A DNA stretch of 64,000 bases from NCBI RefSeq assembly GCF_010548305.1, contig NZ_JAAGLV010000002.1, forward strand, positions 248,001-312,000. Direction: 5' to 3'. Positions within the stretch are counted from its first letter, which is position 1; the number at the start of each line of letters is the position of its first letter. The stretch comes from Streptomyces sp. SID13031 (GTDB lineage Bacteria > Actinomycetota > Actinomycetes > Propionibacteriales > Kribbellaceae). The notes under the pieces are model-generated. The model was given only the letters and a program-made list of their open reading frames with translations, ran no database searches and was not told where the DNA came from. The position numbers and the translations under genes are program-made. Positions 41,240-50,138 of this stretch are shown in pieces.

Positions 41240-42117
41240 GGAAGCCGCTGAATCCGGGCCGGATCGTCGCCTGGGCCTGCCTGATCGTCCTGATGATCCT
41301 GACCCTCTTCCCGTTCTACTGGATGCTCCGTACTGCGCTGTCGAACAACACCCAACTGGCGGGCCACCCGAACTCGTTGCTCCCGGTCGAGACGACGCTC
41401 GGTGCCTTCAAGCGGGTACTCGGCCTATCGACCGTCGCCGAGGCGCAGGCTCAAGGTGGCTCCGGCGCCTCGGTCAACTTCTGGCTGTACCTGCGCAACT
41501 CGTTGGTGGTGGCAACCATCACGACGGTCTGCCAGGTCTTCTTCAGTGCGATGGCGGCGTACGCGTTCGCCCGGTTGCGCTGGCCTGGCCGGGACAAGGT
41601 GTTCGCCTTGTTCCTGGCGGCGCTGATGGTGCCGCCGATCTTCACCACGCTGCCGAACTTCGTCCTGATCAAGAACCTCGGGCTGCTGAACAGCTTCGCC
41701 GGCATCATCTTGCCGAGCGCGTTCATGACGCCGTTCGCGATCTTCTTCCTGCGTCAGTTCTTCCTCGGGATCAGCCGTGAGCTGGAGGAGGCGGCGATGA
41801 TCGACGGCGCCGGCCACCGGCGAATCTTCTTCGGGATGATCATCCCGATGAGCGCGGCGCCGATCGCCACGCTCGCGATCCTGACCTACATCAACTCCTG
41901 GAACGACTACTTCTGGCCGCTGCTGGTCGGTCAGCAGGAGCAGGTCCGCGTCCTGACGGTTGCCCTCGGCATCTTCCGGTCGCAGACCCCGCAGGGCGGC
42001 CCGGACTGGGCCGGTCTGATGGCGGCGACGCTGATCGCCGCGCTGCCGATGATCCTGCTCTTCCTGGTGTTCGCCCGCAAGATCACCAACTCCATCGGTT
42101 TCTCCGGGATCAAGTGA
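41236..42117 (+). CDS. Sugar ABC transporter permease, MalG type (alpha-galactoside operon)
   Basis: 293 residues. Six helices; first IVAWACLIVLMILTLFPFYW. EAA loop EEAAMIDGAGHRRIFFGMII. Partner of the preceding permease. No ATPase gene in the operon; a shared MsiK-type ATPase is expected. Confidence 0.94.
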   Translation: MRKPLNPGRIVAWACLIVLMILTLFPFYWMLRTALSNNTQLAGHPNSLLPVETTLGAFKRVLGLSTVAEAQAQGGSGASVNFWLYLRNSLVVATITTVCQVFFSAMAAYAFARLRWPGRDKVFALFLAALMVPPIFTTLPNFVLIKNLGLLNSFAGIILPSAFMTPFAIFFLRQFFLGISRELEEAAMIDGAGHRRIFFGMIIPMSAAPIATLAILTYINSWNDYFWPLLVGQQEQVRVLTVALGIFRSQTPQGGPDWAGLMAATLIAALPMILLFLVFARKITNSIGFSGIK

Positions 42118-42127
42118 GGTGGCCTCG

Positions 42128-43489
42128 ATGAATCTGTCCCGACGTACCTTGCTGAAGGCCGGTATCGCGGGCTTGGCCGCGTCGGCGGTGGCCGGTTGCA
42201 ACAACGGCGCCGCCGACCGCCCCGACGGTGAGGTCTCCTACTGGCTGTGGGACTCGGCCCAGCTGCCGATGTACACCGAGTGCGCCAAGCTGTTCCAGCA
42301 GCAGAACCCGCAGTACTCGGTGAAGATCGAGCAGAACGGCTGGGGCGACTACTGGAACAAACTCGTCATCGGCTTCATCTCCGGTACCGCGCCCGACGTG
42401 TTCACGTCGCACTCGGCCAAGTACCCGCTGTTCGCGGACAAGCTGCAGGTGCTCGCGATCGACGACTTCGTCGCCAAGGACAACGTTGACCTCGGCATCT
42501 ACCAGAAGACCCTGGCCGACCGGTGGATCGGTGCCGACGGCAAGCGGTACGGCCTGCCGAAGGACTTCGACACCGAGGCCTACTTCTACAACAGCGCGCT
42601 CACCGAGGCGGCTGGGATCAGCACCGGGCAGCTGAATTCGATGACGTGGAATCCGCAGGACGGCGGCACCTTCGAGCAGATCGTCGCCCGGCTCACCGTC
42701 GACGGCAAGGGGCGTCGCGGCGACCAGCCCGGCTTCGACAAGAGCAACGTGAAGGTCTACGGACTCGGCTTCGGTGACGCGGGTGGCGCCGACGGGCAGA
42801 CCAGCTGGAGCTGGTACGCCGCGACGAACGGCTGGAAGTACTCCGAGGGCGAGCCGTGGGGGACCAAGTTCTTCTACGGCGACCCGAAGTTCACCGACAC
42901 CATCAGGTGGTGGCGCGGACTCATCACCAAGGGGTACATGCCGAGCTTCGCGCAGGCGAAGTCGGGAATCGACAGTTCGGCGACGACGGCCTTCGGCGCG
43001 GGCAGGTACGGAATCACCCCGAACGGGTCGTGGATGCTCGGTACCTACGCCCAGCTCAAGCAGGTGAAGACGAAACTGGCCCGGTTGCCGCAAGGCCCCA
43101 ACGGCAAGCGGATGTCGATGATGAACGGCCTCGCCGACAGCATCTGGGCCGGCACCACCCGCAAGGAGGCGTCCTGGGCGTGGGTGAAGTTCCTTGGTTC
43201 ACAACAAGCCCAGGACATCGTCGCCAAGGCCGGCGTCGTCTTCCCCGCGGTCACCGCCAGCATGCCGGCCGCGAAGGCATCCTTCGCCAAGGCAGGGTGG
43301 GACATCACTCCCTTTCTCGAACCCGTTGAAGCGGGCAACGTCTTTCCCTACCCAGCCAACCCCAACGCGGCCGACGTCTCCGCGGTGATGACCCCGGCGA
43401 TGGAGTCGGTGCTGGGCTTCCAGTCCGACCCCACCTCCCTCATCAAGGCCAACAACGACGTCAACCAGATCCTCTCGGCCAACTCCTGA
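42128..43489 (+). CDS. Sugar-binding lipoprotein of the alpha-galactoside ABC importer
   Basis: 453 residues from ATG 42128, five bases after GAGGTGG (GTG 42119 lies inside that site). Twin arginines R5-R6 (SRRTLLKAG) and lipobox VAGC at Cys24, so a lipoprotein, perhaps Tat-exported. Family 1 extracellular binding fold. It is the last gene of the operon, whereas binding proteins usually come first. Convergent with the ABC-2 permease gene, four bases between the stops. Confidence 0.93.
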   Translation: MNLSRRTLLKAGIAGLAASAVAGCNNGAADRPDGEVSYWLWDSAQLPMYTECAKLFQQQNPQYSVKIEQNGWGDYWNKLVIGFISGTAPDVFTSHSAKYPLFADKLQVLAIDDFVAKDNVDLGIYQKTLADRWIGADGKRYGLPKDFDTEAYFYNSALTEAAGISTGQLNSMTWNPQDGGTFEQIVARLTVDGKGRRGDQPGFDKSNVKVYGLGFGDAGGADGQTSWSWYAATNGWKYSEGEPWGTKFFYGDPKFTDTIRWWRGLITKGYMPSFAQAKSGIDSSATTAFGAGRYGITPNGSWMLGTYAQLKQVKTKLARLPQGPNGKRMSMMNGLADSIWAGTTRKEASWAWVKFLGSQQAQDIVAKAGVVFPAVTASMPAAKASFAKAGWDITPFLEPVEAGNVFPYPANPNAADVSAVMTPAMESVLGFQSDPTSLIKANNDVNQILSANS

Positions 43490-43493
43490 CCGG

Positions 43494-44273
43494 CTAGCTG
43501 GCGCTGCTGTAGCGACGACTGGCGACCTGCCAGTGCAGGACGGTGAGCAGGAAGCCGGCCGTCAGCAGCAGCGCAGCAGTTGAGAGAGCGGCGGTGGTAC
43601 CGGTCAGGACTCCGACCGGTACCGCCGCGATCAGCCCGGCCGGCACGATCGTCGCCAGGACGAGCTGAACGGATTTGGGGAAGTACGTCTGCGGGTACTT
43701 CCCGGCTTCGCGGGCCTGGAGTGCGACGTCGTTGATGGGTGCCGCGCTCTCCGTCCAGAACGCCACGTACGCGAGGTTCGCCCAGAGCAGGCTGTAGCCG
43801 ATGAAGCCGGTGGCGGTCCAGATCGCGGCTTGAGCCAGCAGCGCTGGGTCGATCGACAGGTGCGCCGCGTGTGCGCCGGCCGCGGCCAGGGCGAGTCCGG
43901 TGATGACCCGCCCGAACTCCGCGGGCTCCATCCACCGCAACAGCGCGAAGAGCTGGGCGTTCACCGGGCGAATGAGGATCAGGTCGAGCTCGCCCTGCCG
44001 GACGTAGTTGTCGATGCGTCGCAGGTTCGGCGTGACGAAGCAGTCCATCAGGCCGGTGCAGGCGCCGTACAGGCCGACGACCACGAGCGCCAACGGACTG
44101 TTCCAGCCGGTCGCGGTGGTCGACATGCCGGCGAGGACGAGGACCGGGATCAGCCCTAGTACCAGCTCGGCGGCGGACGCGATCGCGTTGATGATCGTCT
44201 GGCTGCGGAACTGCAGGTCGCGCCGGATCGCTTGCTGCAGGCAACTCCACCACAGCCGCCCGTACCGCCTCAT
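43494..44273 (-). CDS. ABC-2-type exporter permease (DUF990-like)
   Basis: 259 residues from ATG 44273, which overlaps the TGA of the upstream remnant (ATGA). Six helices; MRRYGRLWWSCLQQAIRRDL and QGELDLILIRPVNAQLFALL are typical of the DUF990 half-permeases, which normally work with a second permease and an ATPase. Neither is present intact here, so the exporter is probably not functional. Confidence 0.85.
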   Translation of the reverse strand: MRRYGRLWWSCLQQAIRRDLQFRSQTIINAIASAAELVLGLIPVLVLAGMSTTATGWNSPLALVVVGLYGACTGLMDCFVTPNLRRIDNYVRQGELDLILIRPVNAQLFALLRWMEPAEFGRVITGLALAAAGAHAAHLSIDPALLAQAAIWTATGFIGYSLLWANLAYVAFWTESAAPINDVALQAREAGKYPQTYFPKSVQLVLATIVPAGLIAAVPVGVLTGTTAALSTAALLLTAGFLLTVLHWQVASRRYSSAS

Positions 44274-44410
44274 GCGCCGGCGCCTTGGTAGCTGCGCAAG
44301 CCGAGCCGCCAGGTGAGGACTGCCGCTCCGAGGAAGGCGGCGAACCAGCCGGCCTGCCAGGCGAAACTGCCGGCCGACGGGTCGCCCAGCAGAACCTCCA
44401 GCGGAAACGA
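44270..44410 (-). pseudogene. C-terminal remnant of the partner ABC-2 permease
   Basis: In the frame ending at TGA 44272-44270 the last 46 or so codons read FPLEVLLGDPSAGSFAWQAG, ...LTWRLGLRSYQGAGA, the normal tail of the second DUF990-type permease. Upstream of about 44410 this frame stops making sense and the sequence turns into the promoter region of the GNAT gene. The 5' part of the permease gene and the ATPase gene are deleted. Confidence 0.7.
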
Positions 44411-44465
44411 TCGCGAGTGATGCCGAGGACGGCACGACGATCGGGGCCGGCTACAGCAACAGCTA

Positions 44466-44495
44466 TTGATCCGTGGAAATGGATCGTTCTATAGT
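44466..44495 (+). promoter_or_regulatory. Leaderless promoter of the GNAT gene
   Basis: TTGATC (44466-44471), 18 bases, TATAGT (44490-44495), eight bases to ATG 44504. No Shine-Dalgarno. Confidence 0.6.
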
Positions 44496-44503
44496 TCTGG
44501 ATC

Positions 44504-45070
44504 ATGACGGAGCTGACCACCAAGCCGCTCGATCCGGGCACCTGGCCGGACTTCGCCCGGCTGGTCGAGGATCACAAGGGCGTCTGGGGTGGGTGCTGGT
44601 GCATGGGCTTCCATCCCGACGGGCTCAAGGGCAAGACCGCGGAGCAGAACCGGTCGGAGAAGGAAGAACGGGTGAAGGCAGGCCACGCGCACGCCGCGCT
44701 CGTCTTCGACGGGGATGACTGCGTGGGCTGGTGCCAGTACGGGCCGACGGACGAGTTGACCAGGATCAAGCACCGGAAGGCGTACGAGAAGGAGCTGGCC
44801 GCGCTGCCCGACTGGCGCATCACCTGCTTCTTCGTCGCCAACAGCCGCCGACGCAACGGCATCGGGTCAGCGGCGCTCGCCGGTGCCCTGCAGCAGATCG
44901 AGGCGGCCGGCGGCGGGGTCGTCGAGAGCTACCCCGAGGACACCACCGACCGCAAGACCTCCGGCTCGTTCCTCCACAACGGCAACCTCGCCATGTTCGA
45001 ACGCCAAGGCTTCACCCGCGCCCGCCAGATCGGCAAACACGCCTGGGTGGTCACCAAGACGATCACCTGA
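44504..45070 (+). CDS. GNAT-family N-acetyltransferase
   Basis: 188 residues. Acetyl-CoA-binding segment FFVANSRRRNGIGSAALAGA (motif A). N-terminal WGGCWCMGFHPDG has Cys-rich features of the group whose members are often annotated as GNAT with unknown substrate; DTTDRKTSGSFLHNG follows. Apparently leaderless. Confidence 0.85.
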   Translation: MTELTTKPLDPGTWPDFARLVEDHKGVWGGCWCMGFHPDGLKGKTAEQNRSEKEERVKAGHAHAALVFDGDDCVGWCQYGPTDELTRIKHRKAYEKELAALPDWRITCFFVANSRRRNGIGSAALAGALQQIEAAGGGVVESYPEDTTDRKTSGSFLHNGNLAMFERQGFTRARQIGKHAWVVTKTIT

Positions 45071-45107
45071 GGAACCAGCGGCCCGGTGGTGTCGTCTACT
45101 GGGGGAG

Positions 45108-45420
45108 ATGAACGACGACCACCGCAAGGCCGCAACCACTTCCGTACCCCGGAAGGTTCTGGGCGTGCTGATGATCCTGGCGTCGCTGGCGATCATTCCG
45201 GTGGGGATCGGCGCTGGTCTGCAAGCACAGCACCTCGCGAGCTCCGGCTCGGTCCAGCAGACCGTCGTGGTCTCGGTGGAGAAGGTCGAGGCGTCCAGGT
45301 CGCACGACGTGACGGTCAAGGTCGCCCGGCCGGGTGACGGGGCGCGGTGCGAGCTGTCCCGCCGACCTGGACTGCACCGACAACGCCGACCGGATCATCA
45401 CTGCGCTGAAGACCAACTAG
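45108..45420 (+). pseudogene. Small membrane protein with probable frameshift
   Basis: From ATG 45108: polar N-terminus, one helix (VLGVLMILASLAIIPVGIGA), outer domain with VVVSVEKVEASRSHDVTVKV. After about 45345 this frame becomes Arg/His-rich and runs to 45449, into the TetR gene. A different frame reads ADLDCTDNADRIITALKTN to TAG 45418-45420, ten bases before the convergent TetR stop. So a small indel near 45340-45355 has probably broken the gene, or is a sequence error. Confidence 0.55.
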
Positions 45421-45429
45421 CGCCCCGTA

Positions 45430-45984
45430 CTAGGACACGCCGTACTTGAGCCCGTCGACCATCAAGCGCACCAGCCGATCGGCCCGCTCCTTCGATCCCG
45501 GCGTACCGACCGAGAGGCTGAAGCCGCTCAATGCGCCGGCCACGTCGTCCACCGGTACGTCGGAACGGAAGAGCCGCGCCTCGACGCCCGCCTCGAGCAG
45601 GCTCTCCAACGCGCCATAGACCCTCAGATGACTGACCCGTACTGCGTCCGCGTCGGTGGCCATCACGACCGCCTTCACCGCCTGCGCCATCCCCGGTCGG
45701 TTCGACACGTACCCGATGAACTGCTGCATCCAGGCCACGAGTGCCTCGTCGGCCGGCATTTCGGCGAGCAACTCCTCGACCCCGCCGGCCAGCGTGCTGA
45801 TCTCCTGCAGGTAGGCGCCGGTGATCAACGCTTCGCGGGTTGGGAAGTGCCGGTACAGCGTCGCGATCCCGACCTTGGCCCGGCGGGCCACCTCGTCGAG
45901 CGCGATGTCGACCCCGCGCTCGGCGAACACCTCGACCGCCGCCGCCAGGATCGCGTCCCGCTTGGCCCGCGCGTCAGCTCGCAC
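45430..45984 (-). CDS. TetR-family regulator
   Basis: 184 residues from GTG 45984 behind AAGGAG. HTH: AKRDAILAAAVEVFAERGVD, recognition KVGIATLYRHFPTREALI. Short C-terminal domain (SBP-like TetR_C_33-type). No enzyme or pump directly adjacent; the target is unknown. Confidence 0.9.
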   Translation of the reverse strand: MRADARAKRDAILAAAVEVFAERGVDIALDEVARRAKVGIATLYRHFPTREALITGAYLQEISTLAGGVEELLAEMPADEALVAWMQQFIGYVSNRPGMAQAVKAVVMATDADAVRVSHLRVYGALESLLEAGVEARLFRSDVPVDDVAGALSGFSLSVGTPGSKERADRLVRLMVDGLKYGVS

Positions 45985-46150
45985 CGTCCGGACTCCTTCT
46001 GGCTCACGACAGGGTTCAACTGGAGGATCACTCCGGATCCTACGGGAGCAACTGTCGCCGCGGCCGTCAGGTGCAGAAGTGGAGGCAGCCCTGGCTGTCG
46101 TGCTGACGGGCGCGGGGTCAGTGGGTCGACAAAATGCTCAAATAGTGAGA

Positions 46151-46390
46151 TCAGGCCGAACTGGTTGCTCTTGACAACAGTTGGCGGCTCGTTCGTTCGC
46201 AGCGGGCCCGGTTGAGGGCGGCGATCCGCTCGCAGGCCGCGTCGATGGCGGCCCGTTGCGAACCGTAGTACCCGTACCAGTAGGGGTCGTCTGGCTGTGG
46301 ATCCGCGTGGTCATCGATATCGGCGTACCAGTCGCAGCCGGTGCGGAAGACGCGCGCGTGCAGGTGGATCTCCGTACCAAGATCGCTCAT
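46151..46390 (-). CDS. Small hypothetical protein
   Basis: 79 residues from ATG 46390 (ATG 46399 is also in frame). Acidic, aromatic-rich centre DWYADIDDHADPQPDDPYWY and a basic helical C-terminus. No membrane helix or known motif. Kept for its coding-like composition; no strong ribosome binding site. Confidence 0.5.
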   Translation of the reverse strand: MSDLGTEIHLHARVFRTGCDWYADIDDHADPQPDDPYWYGYYGSQRAAIDAACERIAALNRARCERTSRQLLSRATSSA

Positions 46391-46483
46391 CGCCCGCATC
46401 CCGTGAGTAGAGAAACCGTGCGTTGCCGATCTCCATCATGAAACGGCTACAGGCCGAATCCCCTACTCGACACGCGGGTCGTT

Positions 46484-47578
46484 TCAAAGCACGAGGACGG
46501 TGATCCGCTGGGCCGAGTTGTTCGCGAAGCCGCCGCGGTTCCAGGGAGCCTCGATCGGCTGGACGCGTCCGCTGCGGTCGTGGGCGCGGACCGTCAGTAC
46601 GTGCTCGCCGGCGCCGGCGTCCCAGTCGAAGGTGAAGCCGCGCCAGGACAGGTCGTTGCTTTCAGCATCGAGTTTCGCGTCGCTCCAGCTGACCCCGGCG
46701 TCGACGCTGACCTCGACCCGCTCGATCGGCGCCCAGCCGGACCAGGCGCGCCCCTGCAGGGTGACGGATCCCGCGGTGACGAAGCGGTGCCGGCTCATGA
46801 AGTCCGGGTGCCCGGGCGGGATCAGCAGCGCGCGCGGCTCGATCCGGGTGAGCCCGACGCCGACCTCGTCGGCCTCCTGCCTGATCCGGTAGGCGACCGC
46901 GTTCTGGTAACCGGTGAACTCGTGATCGATCAGCTCGATCGAACGCAACCACTTCACACTGGCCATCCCGTACCAGCCTGGCATGACGAGTCGCAGGGGA
47001 TACCCGTGTTGTGGCGGCAACGGCGTGCCGTTCATCTCCCAGGCGACGATCGCGCCGGAGTCGAGCGCCTCGGTCACGGTCAGCCCGCGCTGGTAGTCCT
47101 GCTCGACACCCCGCTCGAAACCGTGGTCCGCGCCGGTGAAGACCACGTCGATGGCGTCCTTGCGGACCCCGGCGGCGCGGATCAGAGCGGCCAGCGGCAC
47201 GCCGGTCCACTCCGCCGTACCGACCGCTTCCATCAACCAGGGCTGGCTGATCGGCCGCGGCTGCAGGCCGGCCCGGCCGTTGCCCGCGCACTCCAGCGTG
47301 ACCCGGACGGTCTCCCGCCCCATCGCCCGCAGCTCCGTCATCCCAAACGACAATGGTTGCTCAACGCAACCATCAACCGTCAGTCGCCAGGTCGCCGCGC
47401 TCGCGGCGGGAATGTCGTAGTGCACCAGCACGTAGTGCAACCCGGGCGGCGTCAGGTCGTATCGCAACGCCTCCAGCGGGATCCCGTGGTTGCGAGCCGC
47501 CAACTGCAACTCGTCCCCGGTGATCCCTTCGCCGGTATCGGCCAACCGCCCCTTGGCACTGAACTGCTCGATCGACAT
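46484..47578 (-). CDS. Sulfite-oxidase-type molybdopterin enzyme
   Basis: 364 residues: oxidoreductase molybdopterin domain (about 30-230) with molybdenum-ligand Cys97 in LECAGNGRAGL, GVPLAALIRAAG and GYPLRLVMPGWYGMASVKWL, then the Mo-cofactor dimerisation domain (about 240-364, WRGFTFDWDAGAGEH). Plant and bacterial sulfite oxidases share this layout without a heme domain. There is no signal peptide, so a cytoplasmic form is predicted. No cytochrome gene nearby. Natural substrate may be sulfite or another oxyanion. Confidence 0.9.
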   Translation of the reverse strand: MSIEQFSAKGRLADTGEGITGDELQLAARNHGIPLEALRYDLTPPGLHYVLVHYDIPAASAATWRLTVDGCVEQPLSFGMTELRAMGRETVRVTLECAGNGRAGLQPRPISQPWLMEAVGTAEWTGVPLAALIRAAGVRKDAIDVVFTGADHGFERGVEQDYQRGLTVTEALDSGAIVAWEMNGTPLPPQHGYPLRLVMPGWYGMASVKWLRSIELIDHEFTGYQNAVAYRIRQEADEVGVGLTRIEPRALLIPPGHPDFMSRHRFVTAGSVTLQGRAWSGWAPIERVEVSVDAGVSWSDAKLDAESNDLSWRGFTFDWDAGAGEHVLTVRAHDRSGRVQPIEAPWNRGGFANNSAQRITVLVL

Positions 47579-47631
47579 GTCTGATCCCCTTCCCCCACGC
47601 GGCAGCCTAATTCACGCGCGGGTTGGAGTCA

Positions 47632-48240
47632 TCAGAGCCAGCCGTTGTCGAGGGCGATCCGGGCGGCCTCGGCCCGGGTACGGGCCCCGGTCTTGCCGAT
47701 GGCGGCGGACAGATGGTTACGGACCGTGCCTTCGGACAGGTGGAGCTCGCGGGCGATGTCGGCGACGGTTCCGCCTTCGCGGGCAGCGCGGAGTACGTCG
47801 GATTCGCGGGCGGTCAAGGGACTGGTGCCGGCGACCAGGGTTTCGGCGGCGAGTGATGGGTCGACTACGCGCAGGCCCTGATGGACCCGGCGTACGGCCT
47901 CGGCTAGCTGGGCAGCCGGAGTGTCCTTGACGACGAAGCCGGCGGCTCCGGCCTCCATGGCCCGACGCAGGTAGCCCGGCCGGCCGAAGGTCGTCACCAT
48001 CAGCACTCGAACCCCCGGTGCTGCGCGGCGCAACGCGGCCGCCGCCTCGATCCCATCCAGGCCGGGCATCTCGACGTCGAGCAGCGCCACGTCGGGTTTC
48101 GTCGTCCGGACCGCTTCGACCACCTCGTCGCCGCGGCCGACCTCGGAGACCACCTCGAGGTCGGGTTCGAGATCGAGCAGCGCGGCCAGCGCGCCACGGA
48201 CCAGCGCCTGGTCGTCAGCGATCAGCAGCCGTATCGTCAC
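47632..48240 (-). CDS. Response regulator, NarL/FixJ family
   Basis: 202 residues from GTG 48240, overlapping the kinase stop as GTGA. Receiver with Asp9/Asp10 and phospho-acceptor Asp55 (VALLDVEMPG); LuxR HTH at about 137-195 (LTARESDVLRAAREGGTVAD). Last gene of the ATPase-permease-kinase-regulator operon; it probably switches on the exporter. Confidence 0.94.
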   Translation of the reverse strand: MTIRLLIADDQALVRGALAALLDLEPDLEVVSEVGRGDEVVEAVRTTKPDVALLDVEMPGLDGIEAAAALRRAAPGVRVLMVTTFGRPGYLRRAMEAGAAGFVVKDTPAAQLAEAVRRVHQGLRVVDPSLAAETLVAGTSPLTARESDVLRAAREGGTVADIARELHLSEGTVRNHLSAAIGKTGARTRAEAARIALDNGWL

Positions 48241-49379
48241 GGGCCAACTCTGACAGCCAGCCGGAAGCCGCCTTCGGGCGCGGTCCCGAGCTGCAGGCTC
48301 GCCCCCGCCTCGTCGGCGCGCTCGCGCAGCCCGACCAGCCCGTGTCCCGACGCTCCGCCACCGGGCGCCGGCCCCTTGCCGTCATCCAGTACTTCGATCT
48401 GCCGCGCGCTGAGCTTGATCGTGCACTTCTTCGCCCCGGAGTGCCGGACCACATTCGTCACGCCCTCGCGAATCACCCAGGCGAACAACTCGCGATTCGC
48501 CTCCGGCACCTCGTCGACCACCGTCGGCAGGTCGGCCTTGATCTCGGCCGCCTGCAACGCGGTCCGCGCCGACACCAGCTCGCCGGCCAGGCTCAATTCC
48601 CGGTACCCGGCGACGGCGGCCCGTACGTCGGCGAGCGCCGCTCGGGCCAGTTGCTCGACATCCGCGACCTCGGTGGCGGCGCGCTCCGGATTGGCCTCGA
48701 TCAGCCGCCCGGCGAGCTCGGCCTTCACCGTGATCACCGTGAGCGAGTGCCCGAGGATGTCGTGCAGGTCCCGGGCGAACCTGTTCCTTTCTTCCTGCAC
48801 CGCGAGCTCGGCGAATTCCTTGCGGGCCGCCGTCAACTCGATGCTGCGCAGCATCGCCCGGCGGATACCGAACACCGCGAGCCCGCCGAGCACGATCGCC
48901 AGGCTGTAGCTGCCGTCGTCACTCCACCCCGGAACCGTTCGCATCACGATCTCGGCGATCGCCAGCAGTCCCACTCCGAGCGCGACGCCGACCCGTAGCG
49001 GCAGCACCATCATGCCCATCGCCTCGGCGTACACCAGGGTGGTCAGCGAGCTCTCGCCGGCCGCGGGCAGCATCAGCGCGCCGAGCGCGAGCAGGGTCAG
49101 GACGAAGGCGAGCCGGAGCCCGAGCGGCGACTTCACCCGGGCCATGTTCTTGGAGCGCGCGTACCAGAAGAACGACATGTAGGCGACGACGAACAGGAAC
49201 ACGGCGGCCAGTCCGAGGGCCCGTTCGGTCAGGTCGTCGTGCCGCAGGATGTCCTCGAACGGCTTGTTCAGGAAGAACAGCCACACTCCCACCGTCAGCC
49301 AGCCCCAGCGCCAGGCCGGGCGCCCGCGAGGGTCGTCGACAACGGTGCCGGGTGCCTCGTACTGGTCCTGGTTGCTCAC
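48237..49379 (-). CDS. Sensor histidine kinase (HisKA_3, DesK-like)
   Basis: 380 residues from GTG 49379. About five membrane helices (30-170) with very short outer loops, then FARDLHDILGHSLTVI with His206, and an ATPase domain (REGVTNVVRHSGAKKC, DDGKGPAPGG, GHGLVGLRERADEAG). Kinases of this type beside ABC exporters usually sense membrane stress or cell-wall antibiotics. Confidence 0.93.
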   Translation of the reverse strand: MSNQDQYEAPGTVVDDPRGRPAWRWGWLTVGVWLFFLNKPFEDILRHDDLTERALGLAAVFLFVVAYMSFFWYARSKNMARVKSPLGLRLAFVLTLLALGALMLPAAGESSLTTLVYAEAMGMMVLPLRVGVALGVGLLAIAEIVMRTVPGWSDDGSYSLAIVLGGLAVFGIRRAMLRSIELTAARKEFAELAVQEERNRFARDLHDILGHSLTVITVKAELAGRLIEANPERAATEVADVEQLARAALADVRAAVAGYRELSLAGELVSARTALQAAEIKADLPTVVDEVPEANRELFAWVIREGVTNVVRHSGAKKCTIKLSARQIEVLDDGKGPAPGGGASGHGLVGLRERADEAGASLQLGTAPEGGFRLAVRVGP

Positions 49380-49403
49380 GGATTCACGCTAGCCGTTCGG
49401 TGC

Positions 49404-50138
49404 TCAGGCGCGGGCGGTGTCGGCGCGGAATCGCCGCAGCGCGATGCAGCCGAGGACGACGGTCCAGCCCAGCACGACGTACACCGCGTTCAGGTCCAGC
49501 CCGTTCTGCGACAGTGCGCTACGGGAGCTCTGTCCGGTCCAGTACGCGGGGGTCAGCTGGGCGATGTGCTTCATCACCGACGGCATCGAGTCGACCGGCA
49601 GCCACAGTCCGCCGAAGGCCGCGATCAGCATCGTGCTCAGGCCGGTGATCGGCTGCACGCTGTCCGGCTTGGCGACGTACCCGATGACCAGACCGATCGC
49701 GGCGAACGGCAGCGCGCCCAGCCAGGAGACCAGCCCGACGGAGATCCACTGGGAGGCGCTCAGGTGCACGTGCCCGGCCGTCATACCGAAGAGGAAGACG
49801 ACCACCAGCGGCGGGATCGCCAGCAGCAGCGACAGGATCACCTTGCTGATCACGTAGGCCTGCGGCTTCAGCGGGGTGAGTCGCAGGGTGCGGTTCCAGC
49901 CGCCGTCGCGTTCGGCGGCGATGATGCCGCCGCTGCTCATCGCTGCCGACATCGAGCCGAAGATCGCCATACTCACCATCACATAGGCGATCGCGGAGAT
50001 CCCGCTCTGGCTGGCGTCCTTGGGGATGGTCAGGCCGAAGATGGCGAACAGGATCACCGGCATCAGGATCGCGAAGATCACCACCCGCCGGTTCCGCAGC
50101 GTGCGCCTGATGTCGAACTTCAGGTAGTCGAGATTCAT
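49404..50138 (-). CDS. ABC-2-type exporter permease
   Basis: 244 residues, six helices; MNLDYLKFDIRRTLRNRRVV and the ABC-2 family run AIFGSMSAAMSSGGIIAAER. ATG 50138 overlaps the ATPase stop (ATGA). Forms a drug or lipid exporter with the preceding ATPase. Confidence 0.92.
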   Translation of the reverse strand: MNLDYLKFDIRRTLRNRRVVIFAILMPVILFAIFGLTIPKDASQSGISAIAYVMVSMAIFGSMSAAMSSGGIIAAERDGGWNRTLRLTPLKPQAYVISKVILSLLLAIPPLVVVFLFGMTAGHVHLSASQWISVGLVSWLGALPFAAIGLVIGYVAKPDSVQPITGLSTMLIAAFGGLWLPVDSMPSVMKHIAQLTPAYWTGQSSRSALSQNGLDLNAVYVVLGWTVVLGCIALRRFRADTARA

